The position numbers and the translations under genes were made by a program. This document shows positions 33,223 through 42,850 of a stretch of DNA of 64,000 bases, in pieces (positions within the stretch are counted from its first letter, which is position 1; each line of letters opens with the position of its first letter). The stretch is from positions 3,519,001 through 3,583,000 of the forward strand of contig CP053446.1 of the NCBI GenBank assembly GCA_013285405.1, given 5' to 3'. The stretch is from Ignavibacteriota bacterium (GTDB taxonomy: Bacteria > Bacteroidota > Ignavibacteria > Ignavibacteriales > Ignavibacteriaceae). The notes under the pieces are model-generated. The model saw only the letters and a program-made list of their open reading frames with translations, was not told the origin of the DNA and made no database searches.

Positions 33223-33301
33223 GATTATGACCGCAAAGGAATTATTTAAGTAAATCAGATAATTCATAAAATACAATAAGTTACCTGATTTTATTTGAGG
33301 A

Positions 33302-35233
33302 TTACCATCCTCCTCCCCCGCCGCCACCTCCACCACCTCCAGAGGAACCACTACTCCCGCCACCTGAGGAAGAACCTGGCGGCGTTGAAGATGAAGAAAT
33401 TGTCGAGCTGAAACTACTTGATAATGATGATGCAAATCCGGCTGCTCCAAGACTGCTCCATGCAACTCCGGAATACCAGCCAGGTTTATATCCCGTCATA
33501 TCTTTATCAACTGCAGATAAAATGTCTGAAAACTTTTCTGCCCATTTATTTTCAACACCTAATGCCAGTGCATATGGTAAAAATGATTCAAATAGTTGCG
33601 GTGATTTTTCTGGTTCTTGAATCGAAGCAATATTATCTCCTTCAGCAGTTCCGAGATACATTTTGAAACCATCAATGTCATCCATTATCTTTCTGCCAAG
33701 CAATGTCGGAGCTTTCAGCAAATGATAGAAAAGAATATTAACAAAAACTATTATTGCAATAATCAGAATAATTAATGGTGAACTGACTTGAGTTAGAAAA
33801 TAGAAGCCAGCAATTTCTCCAATGACAAACGGAATTGAAAAGATTGTCATAAATATTGCACCTCCGATAGCAGTAGCTTTTCCACTTCCTTTATTTACGT
33901 CTTTCCAAACTCTAAAAACTCTGAATAGCAAAACTGCAACTCCAAAGCTCCATAATGTTATCCAAATTAGAATAAAGGTTTGTTCTTCTGAACCGCCAAT
34001 TATTGAAATTATCAGAAGTACGAGCGAGATAATTATCCCAATAAAAAAATATTTGCGGTTTGTAATAAAGTAATTTATTTCATAACTGTTCTTGAGAGAC
34101 TTTTTCAGAGCTTTTATTGTACTTTGCAATATTGAATGATTCTTCTGCTTTAACTCTAGTATCAGACTTTCACTATTGTTCGAAAATGATAGCTTATCAA
34201 GCACAGTTTGTTCATCACTGGAAAGCTGAAATTTACTTCCATTAATCTTAACCAGCCTATAATCTTTTTCAACTTCTTCAATTTTTAAATATCCTTTAAC
34301 AGCAAGTGAAACTATTGCACTCGTAAAAACTTTGTCATCGTAGCCCATCTCAGAGATAAATCTGACTGCAGCAGGTGATAATTTTTTTGGTGGTTCATAT
34401 AGAGGGATAATTAATCCCTTTGAAGGATCTTTTCCCACACGATACCAGATAAAGAGATAGTAGAATATGAGTCCGATCAATCCAATAATCGCAATCACTA
34501 ACTGGATGTTATCTGAGATGAAATAACCCATTCGCTCTGATTGACTTGGCTCAAACACCAAACCTTTTGGCCATTGCACAACAATTGTCAATCCTTCACG
34601 AGGATTCAGCATTTCCGAAGTTTTGAAGATAACTCTATCCGCACTCAAAACATCAAAAGAAAAATCTTTTCCCTGATATCCGCTATATCCGGTGTAACCA
34701 AATAATTTCAAGTCATTAACGGAAACCGGTGCAGGTAAGTTAATTGTGGCTGTTACTTTCTCAATGAGAAAATCCCAACCGTTACCAGTTACATTCCAAT
34801 AAAGTTCATCAAATTTCTCAAAATATCCGAGCTGACGATCAGTTCTATATTTTATGTTATAAGTGTACTCACCATGTGGCAAATAATAATCACTTCTACC
34901 GCAATATACTCTTATCCCATTATTAAGATTTTCTGTGTGATAATCTTCTGAATTTCCATCTCTTGAAATTTCTAATATCTGAAATTTTATCTCGACATTG
35001 TTTCCGTATTGATCTTTGTATTTTGTTGGGAAATCCCGATAAATACCCCGCTGAATTTTATTTCCACCCGCAAAGACTTTTATTTTTTCATTGACAATCA
35101 TTGAAGCATCTTGATTGATTGTAATATCGCTGTCAAATGATATTATTCGCTCAACATTTTCATACTGAGCAATTGAAGAATTATTGAAAATGAAAATTAA
35201 AGAGAGTGAAAGCAGTAAAACCTGCTTTATCAT
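33302..35233 (-). CDS. DUF2207 membrane protein with Gly-rich C-terminus
   Basis: The 643-residue protein has a signal peptide, an extracytoplasmic beta domain (residues about 22-230), a helix near 240-260, a cytoplasmic wing-like region, a cluster of helices at about 390-500 and a final Ser/Gly-rich tail with a run of 11 Gly before the last Trp. This is the standard layout of DUF2207 proteins. They are commonly encoded with LemA, as here, where the start overlaps the LemA stop (ATGA). The function is unknown; envelope quality control has been suggested for such pairs. Confidence 0.9.
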   Translation of the reverse strand: MIKQVLLLSLSLIFIFNNSSIAQYENVERIISFDSDITINQDASMIVNEKIKVFAGGNKIQRGIYRDFPTKYKDQYGNNVEIKFQILEISRDGNSEDYHTENLNNGIRVYCGRSDYYLPHGEYTYNIKYRTDRQLGYFEKFDELYWNVTGNGWDFLIEKVTATINLPAPVSVNDLKLFGYTGYSGYQGKDFSFDVLSADRVIFKTSEMLNPREGLTIVVQWPKGLVFEPSQSERMGYFISDNIQLVIAIIGLIGLIFYYLFIWYRVGKDPSKGLIIPLYEPPKKLSPAAVRFISEMGYDDKVFTSAIVSLAVKGYLKIEEVEKDYRLVKINGSKFQLSSDEQTVLDKLSFSNNSESLILELKQKNHSILQSTIKALKKSLKNSYEINYFITNRKYFFIGIIISLVLLIISIIGGSEEQTFILIWITLWSFGVAVLLFRVFRVWKDVNKGSGKATAIGGAIFMTIFSIPFVIGEIAGFYFLTQVSSPLIILIIAIIVFVNILFYHLLKAPTLLGRKIMDDIDGFKMYLGTAEGDNIASIQEPEKSPQLFESFLPYALALGVENKWAEKFSDILSAVDKDMTGYKPGWYSGVAWSSLGAAGFASSLSSSFSSTISSSSTPPGSSSGGGSSGSSGGGGGGGGGGGW

Positions 35234-35778
35234 AATTTCACCTGAGGTGTGGATCGTTCTGTGGCAAGCGATATTTCAAAAAAACTTTCTTGATTAAAAT
35301 TGAATATGCTTGCAATAATATTTGACGGAAATGATTCAACTCTGATATTGTAATTTCTTACGGCACCATTATAATATCTTCTTGCATACTGGATCTGATC
35401 CTCAATTTCCGTCAACTGATTCTGAAGATTCAGGAAATTATCGCTTGCTTTAAGATCAGGATAATTTTCAGCTACAATAAAAAGATTTTTGAGCATACCC
35501 GATAAATCAGATTCAGCGGGAGCTTTATCATTTAAACTTTCAACTTTAACAGCTTCACTTCTTTTTTTAGTGATATCTTCCAGAAGAGTTTTTTCATGCT
35601 TACTATATCCCTGAACAGCAGAAACAAGATTTGGGATCAGATTATGTCTTCTCTTAAGTTGTACATCTATTCCGCTCCAAGCCTCCTTAATCAGGTTTTT
35701 ATCCCGAATAAAAAAATTATAAATAACAATCCCCCATAATATTAATGCTGCAATTGTAATTAATATGATTGCGGTCAA
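35230..35778 (-). CDS. LemA family protein
   Basis: The 182-residue protein has an N-terminal helix (IILITIAALILWGIVIY) and the helical LemA core with RRHNLIPNLVSAVQGYSKHE at about residues 44-63 and the late ARRYYNGAVRNYNIRVESFP. The membrane orientation is N-terminus out with a long helical body, and the exact role is not settled. It lies 2 bases downstream of the HAD gene and is coupled to the DUF2207 gene. Confidence 0.95.
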   Translation of the reverse strand: MTAIILITIAALILWGIVIYNFFIRDKNLIKEAWSGIDVQLKRRHNLIPNLVSAVQGYSKHEKTLLEDITKKRSEAVKVESLNDKAPAESDLSGMLKNLFIVAENYPDLKASDNFLNLQNQLTEIEDQIQYARRYYNGAVRNYNIRVESFPSNIIASIFNFNQESFFEISLATERSTPQVKL

Positions 35779-35780
35779 AC

Positions 35781-36443
35781 TTATTTGTCCTTCAGTATGA
35801 TTATTAATTCCTCAAAATTTTTTACCACTGGAATTCCAAGCTTCAATAATCGTTCCTCATCCTGATGACCATGCGATATAAGAATACAATCAGAATTTAT
35901 TTCACGCGAAACTTCGTAATCGTGAATTGTATCACCAATGAGTAAAATTTTCCCGGACTGACCGTTGCTATTAATTTTTGCTTCAAGTTGTTTTGCAATA
36001 TGAGCCTTTCCATTTGCATAAACATTATCCAAACCAACTACATTTTGAAAATATTTTCCGAGTGCAAATTGTTTTACAATTCGATTAAGACTGTTTTGTT
36101 CATAAGCTGAAAGCAGATGTTGATTAATATTTCTATTCTGCAATTCGGAGAGAAGATCGCGTACGCCAGGATACAGGTCACAAACATCTTTTTTGATTTC
36201 ATATTCATCTATAAATTGTTTCCCCAGTACTTCAAAGGAGTTTCTTTCAAAACTATGACCAGCTATTTTATAATATTCAATAATAGGAAAGGTGAATATT
36301 TCTTTATACCTTTCTACTGAAATTTGAGGCAATGATTCCTGTACGAGCAGCATATTCATAATTCCCGCACAGAGCTCGACATCGTTTAACAACGTTCCGT
36401 TCCAGTCCCATATAATATGATTATACTTTTTTGATTGGTTCAT
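35781..36443 (-). CDS. HAD superfamily hydrolase (phosphoglycolate-phosphatase-like)
   Basis: From ATG 36443, which overlaps the NUDIX stop by 4 bases (ATGA), the protein is 220 residues; an upstream ATG at 36467 lies within the NUDIX gene. It has the nucleophile motif IIWDWNGTLLND (about residues 10-21), a variant DxN in place of DxD that is common in one phosphatase-like subgroup, a LLSAYEQNSL motif II and KILLIGDTIHDYE as the terminal acidic motif. The substrate cannot be predicted. Confidence 0.9.
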   Translation of the reverse strand: MNQSKKYNHIIWDWNGTLLNDVELCAGIMNMLLVQESLPQISVERYKEIFTFPIIEYYKIAGHSFERNSFEVLGKQFIDEYEIKKDVCDLYPGVRDLLSELQNRNINQHLLSAYEQNSLNRIVKQFALGKYFQNVVGLDNVYANGKAHIAKQLEAKINSNGQSGKILLIGDTIHDYEVSREINSDCILISHGHQDEERLLKLGIPVVKNFEELIIILKDK

Positions 36444-37108
36444 TTTGTAGAGTTGATCAACCTGCATAACTCATAAACAATTTCCGCAGTAATACCCCAG
36501 ATAACTTCTTCAGTTGAATTATAAACGAGTATCCGATGTAATCCATTCTTCCATGGTTTTGAATATTTGGATGGCAGCCCAAGTTTCTGAACCGGAAGTA
36601 ATTCAACCTTTTTTCCATTCTCATCAGTATATGAAGGATGTACTTCAAGCTTCACTTTGTATTCTTCAGGTTTTTGTTTGAGAAAATATTCTACCGGAAT
36701 AAGAAATACTTTTTCAACTTCATTAATATCAATAGCAAGTTCATCAAGACCTTTAATTGTCAGTATTCCGACAAATGCATCCACTGTAACGCCCATTGGA
36801 GCTACAAGTGTTCCGAACTTACCAATAATCTTTATCTTCTCAATAGATAATCCGAGTTCTTCAGAAGTTTCGCGGATTGCAGTGTGACGAAGTCCTTGAT
36901 CCTTTTTATTATCAAATTCGCCTCCAGGAAAACTAACTTCTCCACCTTGACGAATATGGTTCGATCTTTTTTCAAACAGGAAGTGGAATTTATCTTCAAT
37001 TATAATTAATGGAACAAGTACTGCTGAATTGAAATACTTATCTTTACCAAGTATTTCAGATGAATTGGTTAGTGCTAAAGTAATATTTTCGAGTGTAAGA
37101 GAGTTCAC
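36440..37108 (-). CDS. NUDIX hydrolase (CoA pyrophosphatase-like)
   Basis: The 222-residue protein has the NUDIX box with VSFPGGEFDN and then AIRETSEELGLS, at about residues 58-85, which fits the GX5EX7REUXEEXGU pattern allowing a small variation. The SFPGGE phrase and the size are like NudL/YeaB-type coenzyme A diphosphatases. It probably cleaves a nucleoside diphosphate linked to another group. It overlaps the HAD gene by 4 bases, so both are coupled. Confidence 0.9.
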   Translation of the reverse strand: MNSLTLENITLALTNSSEILGKDKYFNSAVLVPLIIIEDKFHFLFEKRSNHIRQGGEVSFPGGEFDNKKDQGLRHTAIRETSEELGLSIEKIKIIGKFGTLVAPMGVTVDAFVGILTIKGLDELAIDINEVEKVFLIPVEYFLKQKPEEYKVKLEVHPSYTDENGKKVELLPVQKLGLPSKYSKPWKNGLHRILVYNSTEEVIWGITAEIVYELCRLINSTK

Positions 37109-37200
37109 AGATAAACAAAAAGAAAAATTGATTTTACAATGTCAATCTAAATTTTTCTTTTTAAATACTGAAATAAATTTAAGACAGAGAACAAAATTTT

Positions 37201-38130
37201 TTACTTGGAAAGAAAGGAAGACTTACTAACAAAAATAGAAGCTGATAGTGAATTGCCATCAAACCAGGCTTCCGGATTTTGAGAAGAATGGATCAGGAAC
37301 GAAGCAGCATCTTTATATCCTTTGATCTCAATGAATTGTAAGTCCTTAGTTGTAATATTCAGGGAAAATGTCGGAGAAGCTGTCGGATCAATTTTGATAT
37401 CATCAACGAAATTACTGTTTGATAGATTAGCCAATCGTGTTAAATAATTGGCAGTCTTTGTCGAATCAACAGCCTGTCCGTTCAATAACCAACTATCACC
37501 ATTGTTTACAAGATTGAATGAACTATCTGCAGGATAAATAAACTGTAATTGTCGCCAGTTTTTAGAATCAGATTTAATGACAGTACCGTCACGAAAAATA
37601 TTTGCACCCTGATTAAACATCATATCGAGGAATCCATCTACTTCATAAACATCAATATCATTATATAATCTTACAAAAGTATTCATAGTTCTTGGTTGTT
37701 GAAATGAAAATCTTCCTATGACAAGATCGAGAGTCAAATTCGATCCTTCAAATACTTTAACACGCGAACCTGTGCTGTCAACCTGAAGTTCTTTCCACTT
37801 ACTCTCATCTCGTGCAGCAAGTCGTTTAGGTTGTATTGCCAAAAATTGTGTGAATAAATTGCTGATTCTGTCATTCAACACTTTTGCACTGTTCCCTGAG
37901 GGAAGAGTAACATGCCAGCCAGCATTATCTTTATAAAGTTTTACTTCTTTATGATCCTGTGATTTAGGATAAATTAATATTTCAGTAACTTTTGAAGTAT
38001 CAATATCTACAAGAACTTCCCTAAATGTTCTTTCATTTTTTCCTCCATCAAATAAAAAGAGGAGGAAACCTGCAAGAAGAAGAATACCGAAAATTATTCC
38101 CAGTAGTTTGTTATTTACTTTCCGAAACAT
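37201..38130 (-). CDS. DUF4340 domain protein
   Basis: The 309-residue protein has one N-terminal membrane helix (LLGIIFGILLLAGFLLFLF) and a periplasmic part with WHVTLPSG and the repeated beta structure of DUF4340. In this phylum DUF4340 proteins follow GldA/GldF/GldG-type ABC genes, as here, where the gene overlaps the GldG-like gene by 20 bases. They probably form part of the same envelope complex. The last residues are SKSSFLSK. Confidence 0.9.
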   Translation of the reverse strand: MFRKVNNKLLGIIFGILLLAGFLLFLFDGGKNERTFREVLVDIDTSKVTEILIYPKSQDHKEVKLYKDNAGWHVTLPSGNSAKVLNDRISNLFTQFLAIQPKRLAARDESKWKELQVDSTGSRVKVFEGSNLTLDLVIGRFSFQQPRTMNTFVRLYNDIDVYEVDGFLDMMFNQGANIFRDGTVIKSDSKNWRQLQFIYPADSSFNLVNNGDSWLLNGQAVDSTKTANYLTRLANLSNSNFVDDIKIDPTASPTFSLNITTKDLQFIEIKGYKDAASFLIHSSQNPEAWFDGNSLSASIFVSKSSFLSK

Positions 38131-39646
38131 ACTCTGTATTCATTAATTCGTTACGTTTTTTTCTTTTAATTTGAAAGCGGATAACACCGTAAACTATTAT
38201 CAGTACTATCGGTAAAAGAAAATTAAGATATTTTAGGAGTGTTTTTGTACCATCTTCCAGAGATGGATCAAGAGGGCGGGAAGTAACACCTTTCGTCCTT
38301 AATTCAATTAAACCTGTATCATCTGATAACCAGTCAATGGCGTTCGACATCAGACTAATATTATCTTCACTGAGTTGTTGAGCATTCTGTCCTTCTCCGT
38401 TTACAACAAAATCACCATCGCTGAACACTACCATTTTAAATCCGGAAGTTGATGGTACTTTTCCTTCGGCAATTACAGCAACAGGAAGAGAAGATAATGT
38501 AAAATCGTTAAGTGTCCATTGTTTCATGACATCAAAATAAAGCGGAGGAGTTTGAATACCCGATTTTTCAGAAGTAACTGCAAGCGGAAACATTACTACT
38601 GAAGTGTCAGTGGGTGTCAACCTGATGGGGCTTGCAAAAATTAATACTACTGACTCAATTCCTTCGGTAATCGGATGCTTCGTAAAATTTGTAATGTTCG
38701 GTAGATAAGGAAACTGAACCGGTGTGTTCATCATAAATGGACCTTGCTGCTGCCTGACCATTATATTACTACAGCTTGCATCGATCACAAAATTATCTTC
38801 TACTTCAATTCCTTTTTGCTTTAGCCAGGTTTCAAATCCAGTATAAATTTTATTGCCGCTTCCATTGCTTAAATCACCGGAAACAGTATTAATAGCCGCA
38901 AGTAATCTGCCACCTCTATTAAGGAATTCATCAAGATATTTAAAATGAAGCGATGGGATTGTATCAGTCGGAGCGATGACAACAAGAGTTTTATATTGCG
39001 GTGGAACACCAGTCGAATCAGTGAATGTAAGCGGTTCAGTAGAGTAAAGAATTGAAAGCTGATTCTGGAGCTGCGTCATTGAAGTGAGGCTTGCTTCACC
39101 ATGACCCTGTAAAAATGCAATTGCTGGTTTATCTTTAACTGAAAGTTTTTTAATATTAGTTGAAAGAGCATATTCCATCGCTGCACCGGGCTGAATAAAC
39201 GGAATTACTTCCTTCCTATCCCCCATCTGAACCAGCGCACCAAGATAAGCTCTTTGCTGTTTCATTTGATCTCTCTCACGCACATTTATCATTATTGGCT
39301 GAATACCATTTTGCTGAGCCTTCATCTCGCTTTCCTGGTTCTCACTCGGATTTATAAATTCATAAACGATTAAACCATTAGAATTACTTGAGTATTCAAC
39401 AAGCATATCGCGAAAGTCCTGTCTGACCTGTTCAATATTCGGTGGGAGATCTTCAGAAAAATATGCACTGATTGTTACCGGCTCATTAAGCTGGTTAAGA
39501 ATATCTTTCGTCGCCTGGCTTAAAGTATAACGTTGATCGGCAGTATAATCAAGCCTAAAGAAATATTTTGATACAATCAGGTTGACTAAAATAATAATGC
39601 CTATTACTAAAAGAATTGTTGTCTGAACTTTTTTTCGTGTTAGCAT
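38111..39646 (-). CDS. GldG-like ABC-associated auxiliary protein
   Basis: The 511-residue protein has N- and C-terminal membrane helices (about residues 9-28 and 472-490) and a large periplasmic part with LSQATKDILNQLNEPVTISAYF near the start, typical of the GldG/ABC-type uncharacterised transport family, and FLQGHGEASL near 174. GldA/F/G are linked to gliding motility in Bacteroidota, but similar sets exist in non-gliding bacteria. It lies 9 bases after the permease. Confidence 0.9.
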   Translation of the reverse strand: MLTRKKVQTTILLVIGIIILVNLIVSKYFFRLDYTADQRYTLSQATKDILNQLNEPVTISAYFSEDLPPNIEQVRQDFRDMLVEYSSNSNGLIVYEFINPSENQESEMKAQQNGIQPIMINVRERDQMKQQRAYLGALVQMGDRKEVIPFIQPGAAMEYALSTNIKKLSVKDKPAIAFLQGHGEASLTSMTQLQNQLSILYSTEPLTFTDSTGVPPQYKTLVVIAPTDTIPSLHFKYLDEFLNRGGRLLAAINTVSGDLSNGSGNKIYTGFETWLKQKGIEVEDNFVIDASCSNIMVRQQQGPFMMNTPVQFPYLPNITNFTKHPITEGIESVVLIFASPIRLTPTDTSVVMFPLAVTSEKSGIQTPPLYFDVMKQWTLNDFTLSSLPVAVIAEGKVPSTSGFKMVVFSDGDFVVNGEGQNAQQLSEDNISLMSNAIDWLSDDTGLIELRTKGVTSRPLDPSLEDGTKTLLKYLNFLLPIVLIIVYGVIRFQIKRKKRNELMNTEYVSESK

Positions 39647-39655
39647 ATTGCCTCC

Positions 39656-40381
39656 TTACTCCACAATATTTCTTTTTGATAAGGAAGTCTCTGCAAGAAT
39701 TAATCCGAGTAAAGTAATTGACAGAAAATAAATCACATCACGTAAATCAATAACTCCTCTTGAGATAGAATCAAAGTGAGTTGACATACTGAGAAAACTG
39801 AGCAACTGACCAATTGTTCCTGTAAACGAATTTGATAAGACATCAAAAATTATCAGGAAGAAAACTCCGATAAAAAGTGCAAGCAGAAATGAGACTATCT
39901 GATTATTCGTTATACTGCTTGCAAACAATCCAATAGCAATATACGCCATACTCATCAGGATCATTCCAAAATAACCGCACCAAACTGCACCGTGATCAAT
40001 CGGACCAATAGCCCAAACTGTTATGTAATATGGAAGTGTTAAAGCAAGAGCGATAGAGATTAGTAGTAAGCAAGATAAAAATTTTCCAAGTATAACCTGC
40101 CAGTCTGAAACAGCTTTTGTCAGGAGTAATTCTATTGTACCGATTCTCTTTTCTTCGGCAAGCATTCTCATTGTTAACGCCGGAATGAAAAAGAATAAAG
40201 TAAAATAAGCTATCGAGAAGAATGGTTGCAGAGTAGCCTGACCGATTAGAAAAATATCGGATCCAAACAGCCAGGTGAAAAATCCGCCAATACCAAGAAA
40301 AACAACAATGAAAATGTAAGATACGAGTGAATCAAAAAATGAATTCAACTCTCTTTTTGAAATTATCCAGATTGAGTGCAT
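39656..40381 (-). CDS. GldF-like ABC transporter permease
   Basis: The 241-residue protein has six hydrophobic helices of the ABC-2 permease type. It has the family phrase ALTMRMLAEEKRIGTIELLLT near residues 69-89, with TIELLL being a hallmark of this group. It lies 2 bases after the ATPase gene and should form the membrane part of the exporter together with it. Confidence 0.92.
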   Translation of the reverse strand: MHSIWIISKRELNSFFDSLVSYIFIVVFLGIGGFFTWLFGSDIFLIGQATLQPFFSIAYFTLFFFIPALTMRMLAEEKRIGTIELLLTKAVSDWQVILGKFLSCLLLISIALALTLPYYITVWAIGPIDHGAVWCGYFGMILMSMAYIAIGLFASSITNNQIVSFLLALFIGVFFLIIFDVLSNSFTGTIGQLLSFLSMSTHFDSISRGVIDLRDVIYFLSITLLGLILAETSLSKRNIVE

Positions 40382-40383
40382 AG

Positions 40384-41316
40384 TTAGTTGGTAGTTAATT
40401 CTCTGAAAATGTCTTCTAGTTTTGTTTCGATTGGTGTCATTTCATTCAACACCCAGTTTTTTTGAATGCAAAGTTTGAATATCTCTTTTCTTGAACTTTG
40501 ATTTTCTTTACTTGTAACGAGGAAATAATCTTTGGAATCTTTTACGAAATCTACAATGGCAACAGTATCTAATCCTTTCAATGCATTCATAACCATATCT
40601 TTGTTATCAAAATCAACTATCTGAACCCTTACCATTTCTTCACCTCTTGCTCTTTTACGAAGCATATCAGAAGTACCGTCAGCAACAATTTTACCTTTGT
40701 TGATAATCAAAATTCTATCACAGGTAGCTTCCACTTCAGGAAGAATATGTGTACTAAGTATCACTGTTTTTTGCTTACCGATTTCCTTAATCAGTTTTCT
40801 TATTTCTACAATCTGATTGGGGTCAAGACCAGTAGTTGGTTCATCAAGAATTAAAATTTCGGGATCGTGAATCAACGCCTGCGCAAGTCCAACTCTCTGC
40901 CTGAAACCTTTGGAGAGTTCACCAATCTTTTTGTGTTTTTCGATATTTAGTCCACACACAAAAACCATTTCAGTAATTTTATCTTGAATCTTATCCTTCT
41001 GAACACCCTGAAGCTCTGCAACAAATTTAAGATAATCCAAAACCGGCATATCATAGTAAAGTGGATTATTCTCGGGGAGATAGCCGATTTTTTTCTTTAT
41101 TTCGTCCTGATGTTCAAGAATAGATAGGTCATTTATTTTTGCGTCACCATCTGATGGTGCCATATAACAAGTCAGAATCTTCATAGTGGTAGTTTTTCCG
41201 GCACCGTTGGGTCCTAAAAAACCAAGTATCTCACCTGTTTTCACTTCGAAAGAAATATTATCAACAGCTCTTTGTGAACCGAATTTTTTTGTAAGATTAT
41301 TTACGACAATACTCAT
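40384..41316 (-). CDS. GldA-like ABC transporter ATPase
   Basis: The 310-residue protein has Walker A GPNGAGKTT near residues 35-43, the signature LSKGFRQRVGLAQAL near 132-146, Walker B ILILDEPTTGLD, and a C-terminal extension of the DrrA/GldA type. It supplies the energy for the permease encoded next. It is the first gene of the minus-strand run that goes to 33302 and has a divergent promoter region shared with the haem-barrel gene. Confidence 0.95.
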   Translation of the reverse strand: MSIVVNNLTKKFGSQRAVDNISFEVKTGEILGFLGPNGAGKTTTMKILTCYMAPSDGDAKINDLSILEHQDEIKKKIGYLPENNPLYYDMPVLDYLKFVAELQGVQKDKIQDKITEMVFVCGLNIEKHKKIGELSKGFRQRVGLAQALIHDPEILILDEPTTGLDPNQIVEIRKLIKEIGKQKTVILSTHILPEVEATCDRILIINKGKIVADGTSDMLRKRARGEEMVRVQIVDFDNKDMVMNALKGLDTVAIVDFVKDSKDYFLVTSKENQSSRKEIFKLCIQKNWVLNEMTPIETKLEDIFRELTTN

Positions 41317-41502
41317 ATTAAATTATTTTTTTTGAACGACGCCAAATTAATTACTCCTTAAAACAAATTCAATGCATCTTTGACGATTTACTATCAAAAA
41401 AGTTTCCACAGAAAAAATATTTTGTAATGTTAATTGATACTGTTTATCTTAACCGCCAAAATGTGTGAGAACACTAAAATTCAAGAATAAATTGGAGAAT
41501 GT

Positions 41503-42600
41503 ATGAGCCTAAAATCTTCAGCGGGAATATTTTTACTTGCATTATTATTCGTCACCGAAGCATTCTCGCTTCCACGATTTGCAGTCAGACTTGGGGATAA
41601 ATGTATTGACTGTCATTATAACCCAACTGGTGGAATGATGCGAAATGAAGATGGATGGAACTTTGGTAAAAATATTATGAGTGCAATAACTCCAAGAGAT
41701 CAGGATTTTGCAACTACTCCAAAAATTGCAGATAATATCAGTTTTGGTCTTGATTACAGAACACAATTCCTCTACTCAGAACAAAAGGACCGAACAGATT
41801 TCCAGCAGATGACCGGCTCAATTTATACAAATGTAGGTCTTGCAAAAAATATTAATTTGTTGGGAAGATATGATTTCATTAATGAAGTATGGGAAGCATA
41901 CGGAGTTGCGCAAATACTTCCAAACAATAGTTATATTAAAGTTGGTTCATTCATTCCAAACTATGGAATCAGGATTGATGATCACACTGCTTACACCAGA
42001 GGTGGTGATATGTTCTTGCTGTCCACAAATGGCAATCAGGGATTGATATACACACCGTATTATACTGAAGCTGGAGTTGAAGCAGGACTTTATATTAGTA
42101 ACTGGGGATTATTTACAGCAAGTGCTGGTTCAAATCTTGCCAACAATTTTACGCTTTCAAAAGATCCAACATATACAACGCGAATCGAACTTTTTCCAAA
42201 AATAGGTAGAGCAGGTTTAATGTTTGGTGGTTCATACGCTGCTGCAAAAATTCCTCATTCAGCAGATTTTTATGGTGGCTTTGTTGGTTTCGGGCTTGAC
42301 AGGTTTTCGCTGCTCAGCGAATTTGATCTTGGAAATAATGTTATTACAAACGGAACTAAATCCAACTTTGCTATGGCTGAAGCAGCATATGTTATTACAA
42401 TGGGAATTGAAGCTGTAGTTCGATATGACCGTATTGACCCGAATATTGATGTTGGCAAGAATGAAATACAGCGCGTTATAGTTGGCTTCGAATGGTTCCC
42501 GTATGCATTTATTGAAATCAGACCACAATACAGGTTCATCATTGAAGAACCGAGTCAAAAAAATAATTCTGCTGTTATTCAATTTCATTTTTGGTACTAA
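41503..42600 (+). CDS. Outer-membrane beta-barrel protein with an N-terminal CxxCH haem-binding motif
   Basis: The 365-residue protein has a signal peptide (residues 1-22, ending LFVTEAFS), then a short conserved segment with KCIDCHYNPTGGMMRN, where Cys34-Ile-Asp-Cys37-His38 is a c-type haem site, followed by a barrel of about 300 residues with the pattern of a porin and a final aromatic residue (FHFWY). The combination of a single haem motif with a barrel suggests that it delivers electrons at the outer membrane, but the motif alone does not prove haem attachment. The gene is monocistronic. Confidence 0.8.
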   Translation: MSLKSSAGIFLLALLFVTEAFSLPRFAVRLGDKCIDCHYNPTGGMMRNEDGWNFGKNIMSAITPRDQDFATTPKIADNISFGLDYRTQFLYSEQKDRTDFQQMTGSIYTNVGLAKNINLLGRYDFINEVWEAYGVAQILPNNSYIKVGSFIPNYGIRIDDHTAYTRGGDMFLLSTNGNQGLIYTPYYTEAGVEAGLYISNWGLFTASAGSNLANNFTLSKDPTYTTRIELFPKIGRAGLMFGGSYAAAKIPHSADFYGGFVGFGLDRFSLLSEFDLGNNVITNGTKSNFAMAEAAYVITMGIEAVVRYDRIDPNIDVGKNEIQRVIVGFEWFPYAFIEIRPQYRFIIEEPSQKNNSAVIQFHFWY

Positions 42601-42614
42601 AAGTAAACAAAACT

Positions 42615-42645
42615 AAAACCTGATTTTATTATGAGGTAGGTTTTT
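42615..42645. terminator. Possible terminator between convergent genes
   Basis: Arms AAAACCT (42615-42621) and AGGTTTT (42638-42644) with a 16-base loop and a following T could end transcription in either direction. The stem is short, so this is weak. Confidence 0.3.
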
Positions 42646-42667
42646 AAATAATACGTCAGTAGAATTA

Positions 42668-42850
42668 TCAGACGGAATAATATTTAAGCGGTGTGTATTC
42701 GCTTCGCCAGATTTCAAAATAATTTTGCATTCTGCCGACAAAATATTTTGAATCTTCTGAATATATCTTTCTGCCAATGGAACGTGCTTCTCTGAGTAAA
42801 TCAATTATTCTTCGATCAATAAAATTAATAAGTTCACGTGTGCTGATCAT
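42668..42850 (-). CDS. Small protein coupled to the CHAD gene, not recognised
   Basis: The 60-residue ORF starts at ATG 42850, inside the last bases of the CHAD gene (17-base overlap), and stops at 42668. The peptide is hydrophilic and helical, with INFIDRRIIDLLREARSIGR near the start and MQNYFEIWRSEYTPL near the end. The tight overlap suggests translational coupling, but the short length leaves the possibility that it is not a gene. Confidence 0.45.
   Translation of the reverse strand: MISTRELINFIDRRIIDLLREARSIGRKIYSEDSKYFVGRMQNYFEIWRSEYTPLKYYSV

Noticed and set aside
33230..33300. AAATCAG and CTGATTT arms between the convergent Wzi-like and DUF2207 genes as a terminator
   Set aside because: The loop is about 28 bases and the stem only 7 bp, which is too weak.
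33217..33465. An 82-residue minus-strand ORF over the DUF2207 3' end
   Set aside because: It is a second frame over the Gly-rich coding region with biased composition and no independent support.
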